DNA of 41,490 nt, taken from NCBI GenBank assembly GCA_013115135.1, contig JABANP010000466.1:1-41490 (forward strand), in the 5' to 3' direction. Within the stretch, counting starts at the first letter, position 1, and each line of letters begins with the position of its first letter. A program made the position numbers and the translations under genes. This DNA comes from Perkinsus olseni. Taxonomy: Eukaryota > Perkinsozoa > Perkinsida > Perkinsidae. This document shows, in pieces, positions 30,043 to 41,172 of the stretch. Below the pieces are notes generated by a model, which saw nothing but the letters and a program-made list of their open reading frames with translations, ran no database searches and had not been told where the DNA came from.

Positions 30043-32603
30043 TCATGAAAAAGACCGCCCTCTCGACTGTACTGTTCTACGATTATGCTCGCTAGATTTG
30101 ACGGACGAGGCCCTCCCTGTTGGCACACTGGGTGACCACGACCAGCCGCCGCCACCTCTTCTTGTGCTGCGCCCAGTCGGGCCCGCTGTGCGAGTGTGAG
30201 AGTCAGTCATCTGCTCCAGCCGTATGGACGTTCTCGATGTCGGCAATTGACGCCTCGGCCGATTGGTAGAGTAGGGGAGACCGTTGGGGTGGGGGCGGAC
30301 TGTCAATGGTGAGGGCGACTGTACTCCGACACTCGCTTCACTCGGTGCGCTCAACGGGGCCGAGGAGGTGCACTCGGACAGGGGCTTCGACCTCCTCCGC
30401 CAACGCGAACTAGCCTGATCGCTTGGTCACAGACAGGAAGCTGCTACGCCTCATGGGGACTACTTGAGACGAAGCACGGCATCGGTCCGGCCGCAAGGGG
30501 GTGGCCCAGGGGTCATGAGTTGCCGTTCTCGGTGGCGGTCCAATGCCGCCTCTAGGATGGATAGTCGTAGTCCAGTCGAACTAATATTCTCACTAGAAGA
30601 CCGGCTGTTGCAAGCTGACCCACTGGTGATGGTTTCTCCGAAACAGTCGTGCAGGAAGAGGTCGAGTGGAGGCTGGGTGGTGAGGACCGCAGGATCGGCG
30701 AGGAGGGCATATCTAGAGGTCGATCCAGGGTCGTTACAGAAGTCGGCCTGCTCACCGTCCGATCTTTCACGACTCTGCTGCACTTTCACCATCGTCTCCA
30801 ACTTCAGTCGCCTCGCCCTCTCCTGTGACCAGAGTCAGGCCCTCAGCTCAGTGGTGAATCATACCTCATCGAGTTCACATCTGAGGGACGCCACTGCCTC
30901 CTTCAAGTCCTCATGTTCTTCACGGGATACGATCGGTCGCCCTCTGGCTGTAGACGGCGGAAGGCTCTGATGATGCACAGGGAAAGGCATATGGTAGACA
31001 GGGCGTGGGTTCGAATCCCAGGTCTATTATTTTCACCGTGGATCGATCCTTCTGGTGGTGCGATTTTTTGGTTCCTGTACCTCCCACTGTGCGAATGAAG
31101 GAAACCGTCTTCTTCATGGTACTCGCGAACCGAATCGACCGTTGCGTATCTGATAGAGTCTCACGAGTTGGCGGGAAATGTGGTATAGGACCGCACCAGT
31201 GAGGAGAGTCCGCCTCGCCCTCTCGGACTGTTCACCAATAACATCTTCTGCTATGCAAACGAGGACATGCACGCAACTCGGAGGTTCGACGAAAAACGCA
31301 GCCAGAAGCCTAAGAGACTTGAAGAGAGAAAAACACCATGGTCGACTAAGATATTCGAACGATCGTGACGAGCAGCAACAAGAAGGCAGTCCCAGTTCAC
31401 CTCGTGAGTGTCGAACCTCTGAAAGTTGGTGTAGCGTTGTTACACTGGGACATATTCATAACGCACATTGCGAGCGATGTCGGGCTCTTGTTAATACTCG
31501 TCATCTCGTCACGGCTATCGGGCCGCTTGTCGTGCGCTAGAGGCCCGAAACTACACCAACGCTCCGCACCTGTCAATTTTTATAGAACAGGAGGACGCGC
31601 TGAGCCCTACCGGCTAGGTCAACGACGGTTATGCGCTGGACGCCGTCAATATACATCGATGACGAGTGTGTGGGAGCGGCTACTTCGATGATTGGCTGCG
31701 TTCTGACCGACCACTCGGTTCAGCAAACCTGTGAAAGCTTGAATGGTCATGTCGTTCACTCAGGCAGACCTCACCCGAGCTGATCATTTTCAAGGCGTCA
31801 TGAGGATCCCGCGGGCAGGCTCTGACCCCGTCTGCCGCGCATCGGATGGTAGTCCTTGAACAGGTTGGGGACAGCAGATCATAAACCTGTAGGCACCAAT
31901 GCTGCACTGGTGTTGCACGGAAGTTCAATTGGCTTTGATGCCCCCACAAAAAGGGGCTCCAGTTGGTGAGACCCCCCGTGCTGTCCAAAGCATACTCAGG
32001 CCCGCTGGGCCATAGCAACCCTACGAGTTCACCTTCTCTTTGTAAACCTCCAGGACGGATATAGTCAGCTCGTGCCGGGACCTTTTGCACTCGTCAAAAA
32101 CCATCCTCAGCAATGGACCGGTGAGCCCGTGGTCACCGGGGGTAGAGTCACCACCGAACACCGAATGTGTTTTACCGCTGCCGGTATGCCCGCTACGAGA
32201 GAAAATATCATCGGAAGATTCGCCCTAGGCTCACTAGGCCATGATGAGCATCTTCGGACCATCTCCGTTAACACCGCCGTGCACGGCCGTTCGAGAAAGC
32301 AGTTCCGAAGACCTGCAAGGCAGTGGTGGTGTGAAGTTGGATGAGAGGGAACCCCTACACGTCGGCGTTGGTGGCTGCTGGATTAAAAACTCGATCGAAT
32401 CGCACATGGGAACGAGTTCGGCAGTCCGCGTAGAGGTCTGTGGGGAAGGTGAGGTAGTCCTGTGACGGATGGTTGGGTATAGGGTAGCGGTCGGTGTGGA
32501 CCTCACCCCATCGCAGCTCACCAGAGGCCCTTTGCCACTGCGCCGCGGTGCCGGACGTATCCTGGGCGTAAATGCTGACGGATGATGATGACTCAGTATG
32601 CAT
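30043..32603 (-). CDS. Kinesin-like motor protein (multi-exon; both ends and one frame break unresolved)
   Basis: Exons chained in frame, 5' to 3' on the minus strand: (..32603)-32522, 32437-32359, 32312-32235, 32192-32033, 31886-31775, 31728-31611, 31569-31401, 31345-31197, 31149-31088, 30966-30865, 30822-30464, 30409 onward. Kinesin landmarks appear in order: VRFDRVF, P-loop MAYGHTGSGKTHS split across an intron, ISVLEVYKEK/VYDLLSP, switch I NHRSSRSH, switch II VVDLAG plus AER, INKS, FRGSTLT and SIRFAS. A charged helical stretch (EEHEDLKEAVASLRCELDEERARRLKLE) then begins the stalk, followed by a Ser/Arg-rich tail. The usual N-terminal VRVRP strand is not found; the first Met (32603) is a guess. 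Exon 31611-31728 has one base too many unless a 28-nt GT..AG intron is removed. It is likely a microtubule motor; subfamily unknown. Confidence 0.75.
31007..31019 (+). repeat. tRNA B-box-like motif inside a kinesin intron
   Basis: GGGTTCGAATCCC is a perfect Pol III B-box core/T-arm within the 121-nt intron 30967-31087 of the kinesin-like gene. A partly complementary acceptor can be drawn with sequence ~65 nt upstream, but no D-arm or anticodon arm folds, so it is not a tRNA gene. It may be a tRNA-derived repeat remnant. Confidence 0.45.
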
Positions 32604-34211
32604 TGACAGCCCGCATATCAAAGTCAGAGTTGGGGAAGGTGAAATAAAGATGCCACTCGTTAGCCCAAGGCCCGGATAACTCGTCAATGCCCCTGTGGCT
32701 GAGTTGCAGTACTGTCAGTAAACGATGCTGCTAGAATGAGATTCGCCCCCCCCATCAACCCATAGGTTATACGACGATTCGAGCCTACGGCCATTAGACG
32801 GTTGAACTCCCGCTCAGTTGGGAGCAGCAAGAATTTTGGGATACCAAGTCCGTCATTTACTAGCTGTTTGAGATTCCCTCTATCATTTGTTGGAAGGACT
32901 ATTCATTCATTACCGGACGAACTACTGGAGGGCGTCGCACCGCACGATTCTCGGGCAATACTGAATAAATGAATCACATTGGACAAACGAGGTCATCAAT
33001 CCCCTTTTTGATACCAGCGAGCCGTTCGTAATCGCGCACGTGAACGGCTCTCAACGTAAGCTTGATAATCTAAATTCGATGGTAGAAACTGTTACCTGCA
33101 AGACAAGGCCAGCGGAGGGATGGATGGGAGGAGTGGTCCGCCGAGGTTCGAATGCCAAAGATCTGACTCGTCATAGTCTCGCTTGGCTTGGTCGATTGCA
33201 ACTCGAAGTTGTTAACTTCAACCACACATTCCGTACTTTGTGATGTACGTGTAGTGCACCCGTATTCTCAAAACCGGGAAAAATGAGGTACTTCTCTTCT
33301 CCTCCGCCATCTTCAGGAGTCCCGTTGCGGGACTGTGTCATATCCGCAACTTGTTCTTGTGCGCGGTCTCGTGAGCAACCTATACTGAGCGTCACTTGAT
33401 CAGTTTGCAAAGGGAGCTTCGGAATATCACAGCTCGGACTTAACGATCATGGCTTCATCCCTTCGCTCCCAGTGTCACGTCAGGCGGCGCGAAGTAGCGG
33501 TTTTGACTTCCTTCTCGGCTCCTAGAACTCCCGCCGAGGTGTAACTAATCTCGTCCGATGTGATAGACAACTCCGCTATTCTCAAGTCGCCCGCGGTCAT
33601 TCCATCTCTACTCACGCAGCTATCACATCTTGCAAGGTAACCGAAATTAGTTTTTCTGATAGGCTCGAATGCCGACCCAGGCCCATATGCCCGATTGAGA
33701 CCTCTCCCGCCCAGCCAGGCGTCCGGGTTGAAGACTTCCATGATATCACGCTGTTGCGATGGTTTACAGGCGAGCATGCGGCACTATTATGTGATTCATA
33801 CAGGATCGTACGTAGCCCAGCACAGAAACCTCTGTCAGATGCTCCCAATCGAGAGAACGTCACTGTGGTAACTCGACCGGGCGCGCCGCCAATGCGATTT
33901 GCTGAAGAGATTCCTTATTTGAGGATAATAGGAAAAAAGGCTTTCCGTCGCCGTTGTAATGACGGACGAGCCCTAGAGGGCTCATAGACAGACTCCGACA
34001 AGAAAATGGCCATAGCTCGGCCCGAGCAAAGAACGCATGCGACTTTGTAACGCAAGCAAGTGTACACCGAAAAAAAGGCAGCCACGAAATAACGTGATAC
34101 TGTCCTCATGTGGACCGTACGTCAAGACGCAATAATAATGAATATCAATTTCATTTTGAGGGATTCGGAGACCCGTAGCACATAGCTGCAAGCAACAAAA
34201 AAGTCAAACCG
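32604..34211. other. Mostly unassigned; possible exon at 33475-33777 (minus)
   Basis: No complete gene is visible. On the minus strand 33475-33777 is open for 100 codons and contains ARCDSC followed by TAGDLRIAEL, which faintly recalls the start of a PARP-type zinc finger (Cys-x2-Cys then G.LRI). The downstream His and Cys of that finger are not found in any joined frame, so this is only a lead. The segment 34000-34211 is the 3' flank of carbonic anhydrase copy 2. The frames at 33040-33410 show nothing recognisable. Confidence 0.3.
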
Positions 34212-35249
34212 TCAATTTTTGACAGGGTGTCTGACAGGGGGAGAGCAACCTACAGCTTCGAGTTCGGGAAAAAGTAAAATATCACATGTCTCCAACTGGG
34301 TAGGTTGGAAGCAATAACCATCATCCTTATGATAAAGACCATAACATACTCCATTGCCTTTACAGTAAGAGCCGTACTTGGAATCACCACAGGATGACAG
34401 ACCATCACATACACGATGACAATAAAGGTTCACCTCCTCCTTCAAGCCTTCGGTTATATAAACCTTACGACCGTTCAATGGTTGAGCATCTCTATAGTTG
34501 GGGGCGATGACATCTCCATCGGGGCCAACAGCAGACCTGAGCATCTTCATCTGATCCTCACTCATTGTCATTGTCGTCTTCGCCACATGCCAAAGAAGAT
34601 TCTCATCACAGGTAGGTGTGGTGAGGGAACCATCATAACCAAAGAACTTTGTACCCGCATCCTCGGGGATTAAACCGTACAAGTCGATGGAGTCAACAGT
34701 GTCGCTACCGGTCTTCACGGCTTCGAGAATCTTCTCAACTTCAGGGTTGGCGTCACCAATCTCAAAGAAGACGCCCAAGACAGCGAGGCCACCGGCCTTC
34801 CCCTTAGCATCCCCGACACTTCCGTATTTCTCGTTGTAATGAACAAAGTGAGCTTCCATCGGATAGGCCATACCTTCGAGTAGATGTTCGCTGCCCGACT
34901 CGTCGGTCAAACCCCAATGAGCGTGGAAATGATCCAAAACGAAGGTGTCTTCTTCATACATACGGACGTTACCAATATTGTATTCCTTATGGTCATCGTC
35001 GACTAAAACATTAATACCATAATTTGAGATACTCAGACCAGCATCATCAATTGGACCATAATTGATTTGAAGATCTTCTAAGATAACCGACTGGTCGACA
35101 GCAGCGGTCTCAATGGATATCGGCGATTGAGATTTACCCTCGGCACACATACCAGGCCAGGCAGACTGATCATCATAGGACCAATCAGAACCAGTAGCAG
35201 CCAATGCGATCTGATACAGACCGATGGAGGCAACGGCGAGGCACTTCAT
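34212..35249 (-). CDS. Secreted alpha-carbonic anhydrase with Cys-rich tail (copy 2)
   Basis: The 345-residue intronless frame starts at ATG 35249 with a signal peptide (MKCLAVASIGLYQIALA). Predicted zinc ligands are His109, His111 and His134; Glu121 and Thr210 correspond to Glu106 and Thr199 of human CA II. Ile79 occupies the His64 proton-shuttle position. Cys35 and Cys214 match the conserved disulfide of extracellular alpha-CAs. The tail has Cys at 277, 281, 287, 296, 302, 313, 322 and 335. The last ~27 residues (QLETCDILLFPELEAVGCSP...) differ from copies 1 and 3, and the pseudogene fragment at 20045-20275 shares this version at DNA level. The promoter-proximal CAGTTGTTT...CTCCTCCCATGAA block is shared with the other copies. 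It lies downstream of a long non-coding stretch. Confidence 0.95.
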   Translation of the reverse strand: MKCLAVASIGLYQIALAATGSDWSYDDQSAWPGMCAEGKSQSPISIETAAVDQSVILEDLQINYGPIDDAGLSISNYGINVLVDDDHKEYNIGNVRMYEEDTFVLDHFHAHWGLTDESGSEHLLEGMAYPMEAHFVHYNEKYGSVGDAKGKAGGLAVLGVFFEIGDANPEVEKILEAVKTGSDTVDSIDLYGLIPEDAGTKFFGYDGSLTTPTCDENLLWHVAKTTMTMSEDQMKMLRSAVGPDGDVIAPNYRDAQPLNGRKVYITEGLKEEVNLYCHRVCDGLSSCGDSKYGSYCKGNGVCYGLYHKDDGYCFQPTQLETCDILLFPELEAVGCSPPVRHPVKN

Positions 35250-38200
35250 GGGAGGAGAGGAAACAACTGGACAGTACAGCTTTCAAGGGGATCGCACCAT
35301 CCCCTCTACGCGCAGTAGCGTTGAGAAACACTCATGAGCTGGTTCACATGCAATATCCATTGGAAGCCACCGAACCCTGCTCGTGATACCGTACGCATTT
35401 GGTAAAACCAGAGCGATAATTTTGGAAAATGGCACACGTCCCCAACCGTGAGTCACGGTCCGTGACGCGCCAGTCGCGGTCGGGCTTGCACGCATGCATC
35501 AGCACCAGCGAGAGGCAAAGACGGGAATGACTGGTGCTCTGGGACGGCAGGTTGGAAAATAATCGTCTACCGTTGAGGGATCCGCCATATCACCATCACT
35601 TGAAGTATTCATGCCAAAGAGGCCATGACAGGATCCGTTCCTGAGGATCGGCAACCGGGAAAACATCAATGTTCGGGGATGAACTCGTTCGAGAAAATTC
35701 TGATTCCATTGGGAGTCACGGTTGAATCGGCTAGTACACGATAACGCAATTGCACTCGAGCTGGGGCCTCAAAGCCGCTGACAGGCGAGACTCAGAAGGG
35801 GCAACGCTAAAGGAGACATACAGGGTATGAGAAAGGGGACGAGAAGCCAGTGAGATGTGGCACTCCAAGGCCTCCGCCAACTAGGATCTCGAGTTCTAGT
35901 ACTTGGACAGCCTGGTGCCGAAGGCTGATACGGTATCAGTGATACCAACGAGATCCGCACATCGACCTAATCCTGTCATGTACAGTTCAAGGAAACCCGC
36001 CCGGAAATGAAACATCGCATTGTGTTACGGCTGCAAGTTGCATCCTAATGTACTGTTACTCATTATGCGCCGATCGTCTTGTGCATGCGTGCATAGCTTA
36101 TTCCCCCCAAGAGACTAAGCTTAGAAGCAGGAAGTAGAAGACTTTACACTCCTTCTCGCCTTGCGTTGACTATGAGCAACAACGGAGAAGCAACATGTAC
36201 GAAACTGGCTTCGCTTCGCCTGCATGAATCTCGGCCCACTCTTGGCCTTAGTTGGTGCACAGCTATGTGCATGCGTGCAGCCAGGGATAATCGGAGGTTT
36301 CTAGGTCCTCGGAAGGCAACCTCACGATGATGGGAGGTCGGTCCTCGGGGAAGAGTAGGGTTGGACTTATCGGTTCTTCTCACGCACAGTCGTTTAGATT
36401 GTGCGAAGTTGTTGCCTCTGCTACTGGTTCTTTGTCACTGAATCATTCTCGTAGATCTCTTTTGTCTGCTAGGCTACTCTTCGATTGTCGTTGCGTTTCT
36501 CTAGTAGTGGATAGGTAACAACTTGTGGCAGGAGGATCTGCCTGCTCCTGTTGGCCAGTGTTCTAGCTGCGAGATATCGATTGTTCGCTAAATGTAAATC
36601 GACTCCGTTCGGCCTTACTTGCTGCTTTAACTTTTTGCTGTGCGGCCCGTGCGTGCAAGGTAGACAGATAGACAGTATTTGGCGGGCGCGATAATGTTAA
36701 GCGCAGCTTGTATGTGTATGCGTCAAAGGATCGATTGCATTTAAGAGTCTTTCGTGGATTCTTTTGTGGATTACAGTTGGCCCGTCTGCCAACTCGTCAG
36801 CAACAGCTCAACTATTATCTGATATCCGTATTGCCTTTGGGGATTGTGTTACCAGAGTCACTGGCATCGACTACCTATAGTATCAATCGACGACTCGATC
36901 ACGTTGAAGATATCCGCCCACAAACTGCTGGTCAAACGATCGCACGCATGCGCAACATGTCACGCACTTGTCTCCAATGGCGCTTACAGTTGGTCGGTAC
37001 AGGCTACTTAATGGAGATTTCCGTTGGGGTTGAGATAGTGTCGGGTGCCCGGTGATGATCTGCTTGAACTGCTACCAGTTGCTGGAGAACCCGAGTTCGT
37101 TCAGCTGGCCACTAGCCCGCTGTGGATGAGAATAGAATAGAGGCAGCGTGCCCCACTGATACAGCAACGCCATATTGTTACGCTGAGCTTGATAGATTCA
37201 TCTCACAAGCTCCCTCTGGCCTTGTGTTGCACGTATGAGTGAGAAGACTACAACAAATATTGCACCAGTTTCTGTCTGTCCGGGGTAGAAACATCGAGCC
37301 CAGATGCTTCGAGTCCACACCTTTACTAGCTGGATGGATCTCCCAGTAGATGTGGGTCAAGGAACTAGCGGCAAGTTGCCTAGTAGTACTAGGCTAATAC
37401 TCTTAGCTTCAACAACTATGAGTGTCTGAGACGTGGTCATTATAAACGACTCGGTTATGATGATCGAACCGCGTCACGATCCGCGGCTGAACCGAGGAAG
37501 CCTACTTCCACCTACTTCCACCTACTTGAAGGTACGTGACAAATCCTTCTGTTCCAGCGCAGTGGGATGATTGTCACAAACTTGCCACCGCCCCTAAAGG
37601 GAAGAGGAGTAAAAAAGTATTCAATGGATCGGGTTCACACCAACGCACACCATGGCGAAACCTGAGCGCAGCTGCGGCAACTGTGGTACGGGCTAAGCTG
37701 ATACGATAATCCTCGCCGCGGGTTCCTCGCGGATCATCTTCGTCCTCGTTTAGAGACATTTCTCGAACGACTGGATCGTCAAGCTCCACGGAAGCGATGC
37801 GGGATCACTAGCATGGGGCTCACAAAGGAACGCGAACATAAACGTGTCAGACGTCGAACCGCTAGACGACCAGCGAGATGACGGCATCCTTAAGAAGATG
37901 CTTGACCGTTATCCCGACACCCAGCCCGGCAGCCACAACGAGGGTCCAAATGAAGCGTAGATAAATCGTATCGTTCTTCGAATCCGAGGACGGAGGGCAG
38001 GCGACCCGACAACTGGCCTGCCCAGGTTTCCTTGCGCGGCGACGCTGGACTCAATCAGATCCGCAAGCGAGAGATGCAGGGTTTCAGGCAATAAGCCGCA
38101 AACCTAGACCCTTTTTCGGAGATGTTGCTCGGTAGATGAGGACATCAATGAACAACTCAGGACCGGGTCCGAAGGTTACCCAGGCAGCGGCAAGCTACGT

Positions 38201-38380
38201 ACTCGCTAGGCACGACCTGTAGCAATAGCAACTCGTTATTAACAAAGCATGGCGATTATAACTCAACAAGATTTCGGGGTGGCTACACGAAATACCCTTA
38301 CCATTAAAATCAATTTGGAGAATAGAAGACACGTCAGGGGAGAGGCTACTCATGTGAGCTACATCATATCAAGAGTCAAA
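35250..38380. other. 3.1-kb stretch without a recognised gene
   Basis: No motif-bearing frame was found on either strand. The longest is plus 36708-37055 (115 codons, TTG start), unremarkable in composition. A plus-strand frame from about 37755 (after a possible splice acceptor GTTTAG) to a TAG near 37961 is open for ~67 codons and reads like an acidic exon (ILKKMLDRYPDTQPGSHNEG), but no partner exons are found. The minus frame 37574-37789 overlaps it. A short direct repeat (CTACTTCCAC twice) lies near 37500. Confidence 0.3.
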
Positions 38381-39406
38381 TTAAATAGTGAACCCGGTCG
38401 TGTAGGGAGAGCACATAACGGGTTCGAGCACGGAATCATCACAAGTGTCGGACTCAGTAGGTTGGAAGCAATAACCATCATCCTTATGATAAAGACCATA
38501 ACATACTCCATTGCCTTTACAGTAAGAGCCGTACTTAGAATCACCACAGGATGACAGACCATCACATACACGATGACAATAAAGGTTCACCTCCTCCTTC
38601 AAGCCTTCGGTTATATAAATCTTACGACCGTTCAATGGTTGAGCATCTCTATAGTTGGGGGCGATGACATCTCCATCGGGGCCAACAGCAGACCTGAGCA
38701 TCTTCATCTGATCCTCACTCATTGTCATTGTCGTCTTCGCCACATGCCAAAGAAGATTCTCATCACAGGTAGGTGTGGTGAGGGAACCATCATAACCAAA
38801 GAACTTCGTACCCGCATCCTCGGGGATTAAACCGTACAGGTCGATGGAATCAACAGTGTCGCTACCGGCAATGATGGCTTCGTGAATCTTCTCAACCTCG
38901 GGGTTAAATTCACCAATCTCAAAGAAGACGCCCAAGACAGCCAGGCCACCAGCCTTCCCCTTAGCATCCCCGACACTTCCATATTTCTCGTTGTAATGAA
39001 CAAAGTGAACTTCCATCGGATAGGCCATACCTTCGAGTAGATGCTCGCTGCCCGACTCGTCGGTCAAACCCCAATGAGCGTGGAAATGATCCAAAACGAA
39101 GGTGTCTTCTTCATACATACGGACGTTACCAATATTGTATGCCTTCTGGTCATCGTCGACTATCACGCTAATACCATAATTTGAGATACTCAGACCAGCA
39201 TCATCAATTGGACCATAATTGATTTGAAGATCTTCCAAGATAACCGACTGGTCGACAGCAGCGGTCTCAATGGATGTCGGTGATTGAGATTTACCCTCGG
39301 CACACATACCAGGCCAGGCAGACTGATCATCATAGGACCAATCAGAACCAGTAGCAGCCAATGCGATCTGATACAGACCGATGGAGGCAACGGCGAGGCA
39401 CTTCAT
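38381..39406 (-). CDS. Secreted alpha-carbonic anhydrase with Cys-rich tail (copy 3)
   Basis: The 341-residue intronless frame starts at ATG 39406; the longer frame to 39460 begins at TTG and would only prepend 5' UTR. The signal peptide equals that of copy 2 (MKCLAVASIGLYQIALA), while the middle (FEIGEFNPEVEKIHEAIIAG) and the C-terminus (SDTCDDSVLEPVMCSPYTT) equal those of copy 1. It therefore looks like a mosaic of the two others. All catalytic residues are present: HFHAHW, EVHFVHY, GSEH, SLTTPTC. The proton-shuttle position is Ile, and SPTSIET replaces SPISIET near the N-terminus. It lies ~3.1 kb upstream of copy 2 on the same strand and is convergent with copy 1 across the kinesin gene. 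Confidence 0.95.
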   Translation of the reverse strand: MKCLAVASIGLYQIALAATGSDWSYDDQSAWPGMCAEGKSQSPTSIETAAVDQSVILEDLQINYGPIDDAGLSISNYGISVIVDDDQKAYNIGNVRMYEEDTFVLDHFHAHWGLTDESGSEHLLEGMAYPMEVHFVHYNEKYGSVGDAKGKAGGLAVLGVFFEIGEFNPEVEKIHEAIIAGSDTVDSIDLYGLIPEDAGTKFFGYDGSLTTPTCDENLLWHVAKTTMTMSEDQMKMLRSAVGPDGDVIAPNYRDAQPLNGRKIYITEGLKEEVNLYCHRVCDGLSSCGDSKYGSYCKGNGVCYGLYHKDDGYCFQPTESDTCDDSVLEPVMCSPYTTGFTI

Positions 39407-41172
39407 GGGAGAAGGAGAAACAACTGATGAACACACCCTGACAATCAATAGATGAATCAAATATCTGCTGAGGTCTGAACAACGAGCGGTCGGCTGTAAT
39501 GATGTTCAGCTACTAGCCTTTTGTGTACTGCGGCATGTCCCTTCACTTGAACCACCAACACACAACATTCTGGTGGATAATTCCGCGCAGATGAGTGATA
39601 CCTCTTGCCTTCCGTCTTGCCTCAGTTGCAACGGCCGAGAAGGTACAGGAGCGACTTTTTTGAGGCAGTCTCAGTCGAGTGTGGAACTTGCGAAGCTAGT
39701 ATTGAACGACACCAATGCTAGCGATAGAAAAACTGCGATACTCCTCTGTTGGCTCAGGATCTCTGAGTAGATTCCTGAGGAACGGTCGAGCCTGAGTGGA
39801 GGATGATCCGTTTTGGTGCTCTGAGTGATTAGTCCGGTGGAGGCCTCTGTGGATCAGCCTCGAAGGTTTCGAAAAGAGGACTGCACAAAGCCTAGGCCAT
39901 TCGATGGTAAGTGGACTGAACCATTGAGGGTGGTATATCCGCTCATGTATGGGCCAGTACGGCAGCGGCTACAGTGTAGAACAACTGTCCGCAGCACAGT
40001 AGCAGCTCCCTTGCGGACTATACTATGCAGTATCGACGAATCAACTCTAACCTGTCTTCACGCTCTTGTGGCCGCTAGAGACTCACCTTCTACCTCCCGA
40101 GAGCGGCGCTCCTCATGAAGGGGTGGTGAGGGCGTTGAGAATGACTGGGACTAGCCCATGATAGCCAGCAAGCGTAATCGAGAGGGACCGACGATGGCTA
40201 GCAAAGAGATCTCAGAGAGAACTCGCAGAGATCAGCTTCCGCGTACACAAAGACGTTCCGAACACTGACGACTATCGTAAAACTCCAACCCTGCAACCCC
40301 GTCCCAAGAGCCACCGTCTGAGAGATCCTCATAAGTGGCCCTAGAAGGGGCATATTCCTCCAGAGCTCTCTCGAGCTTCCCACTGCAACACCTAAGCTGT
40401 CATTCTCGCTGTAATGGTTTGTTCCTGTATCATCAAAGTGATGTTCTTTCTGGCCCTCATGGCTTTGCCGCGGATATCTCTCCTAGCTCCGACCTTAATA
40501 GCGGAACCCTTGGATTCGATCTTCCTGATGACTACTATTGCAAGCGTCTTTGATATCCTACGGAGATTGCTGCTGTGACTCCCTCAAAAGGATGTGACTG
40601 GGAGAGTTCCCCCACAGTACTACATTAAGTCCGCGATGAGAGTCGCACTTCGGGTGAGCATCCAATCAAAACAACGTCCACGCCACCTGGCCTGGAGGTG
40701 TTGACGGTGGGAGTATAGCTTAATATACAGCGCTGCTTCCTCGCGACACCCGCCGGGGCAGCCCTGCTCAACGCTATTCTGGGGAGACCAGAAGACTCCG
40801 CGCAAATTCAGCTTGACGACGTGAAAAGAGAAATAGGTTGGATCTGCAACGTTCTTCTCGGTCTGGTGATCAATCAGACTGAGAAGTCGTTAGTTCGGCA
40901 GTGAGCCTGTCTCCGCTAGAAGTTCGCCAAGCGTTAATGGTACAGGGAGGCCGGCAGGTGCGACTCCATACAAGACTTCGATGACTTCTGTCAAAACCGA
41001 AGCTCAAAGCGGATCGGGTTGGCAGTGACACTGCACAAAGGAGTGCATGTACAACGATGGCACGGAAGATGAATGAAGATCGAGCATCATCACACTAAAT
41101 CCAGTGTCACTGACACTTCGAACAACAAAGGGATCGTGTTCTTAGTGGCGAAGACTTTCGACCTGAGGCTGC
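39407..41172. other. No gene recognised; right end is duplicated 3' flank of a repeat-protein gene
   Basis: From 39407 to about 40800 I see only motif-free short frames (for example plus 39825-40118). From about 40830 the sequence, read on the minus strand, again resembles the 3' flank of the repeat-protein genes: a TCTGATTGATCACCAGAC block and, nearer the gene, a GTCACTGCCAACCCGATCCGC-type block. It therefore belongs to a fourth copy of that segment. Confidence 0.45.

Noticed and set aside
30865..30990. A separate coiled-coil gene starting at the ATG at 30990
   Set aside because: A phase-0 GT/AG intron joins this exon to the preceding kinesin motor exon (31088-31149), so the ATG lies inside an intron.
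30940..31025. A tRNA gene around the GGGTTCGAATCCC motif
   Set aside because: Only the T-arm and six of seven acceptor pairs can be drawn; no D-arm or anticodon arm folds.
34416..34673. 85-codon open frame antisense to the carbonic anhydrases (also at 28659-28916 and 38573-38830)
   Set aside because: It is present opposite the same part of every copy, begins inside the catalytic domain and has no motif. It is a by-product of the conserved sense codons.
39407..39460. N-terminal extension of carbonic anhydrase copy 3
   Set aside because: It begins at TTG and would bury the signal peptide; copies 1 and 2 start at the equivalent ATG.
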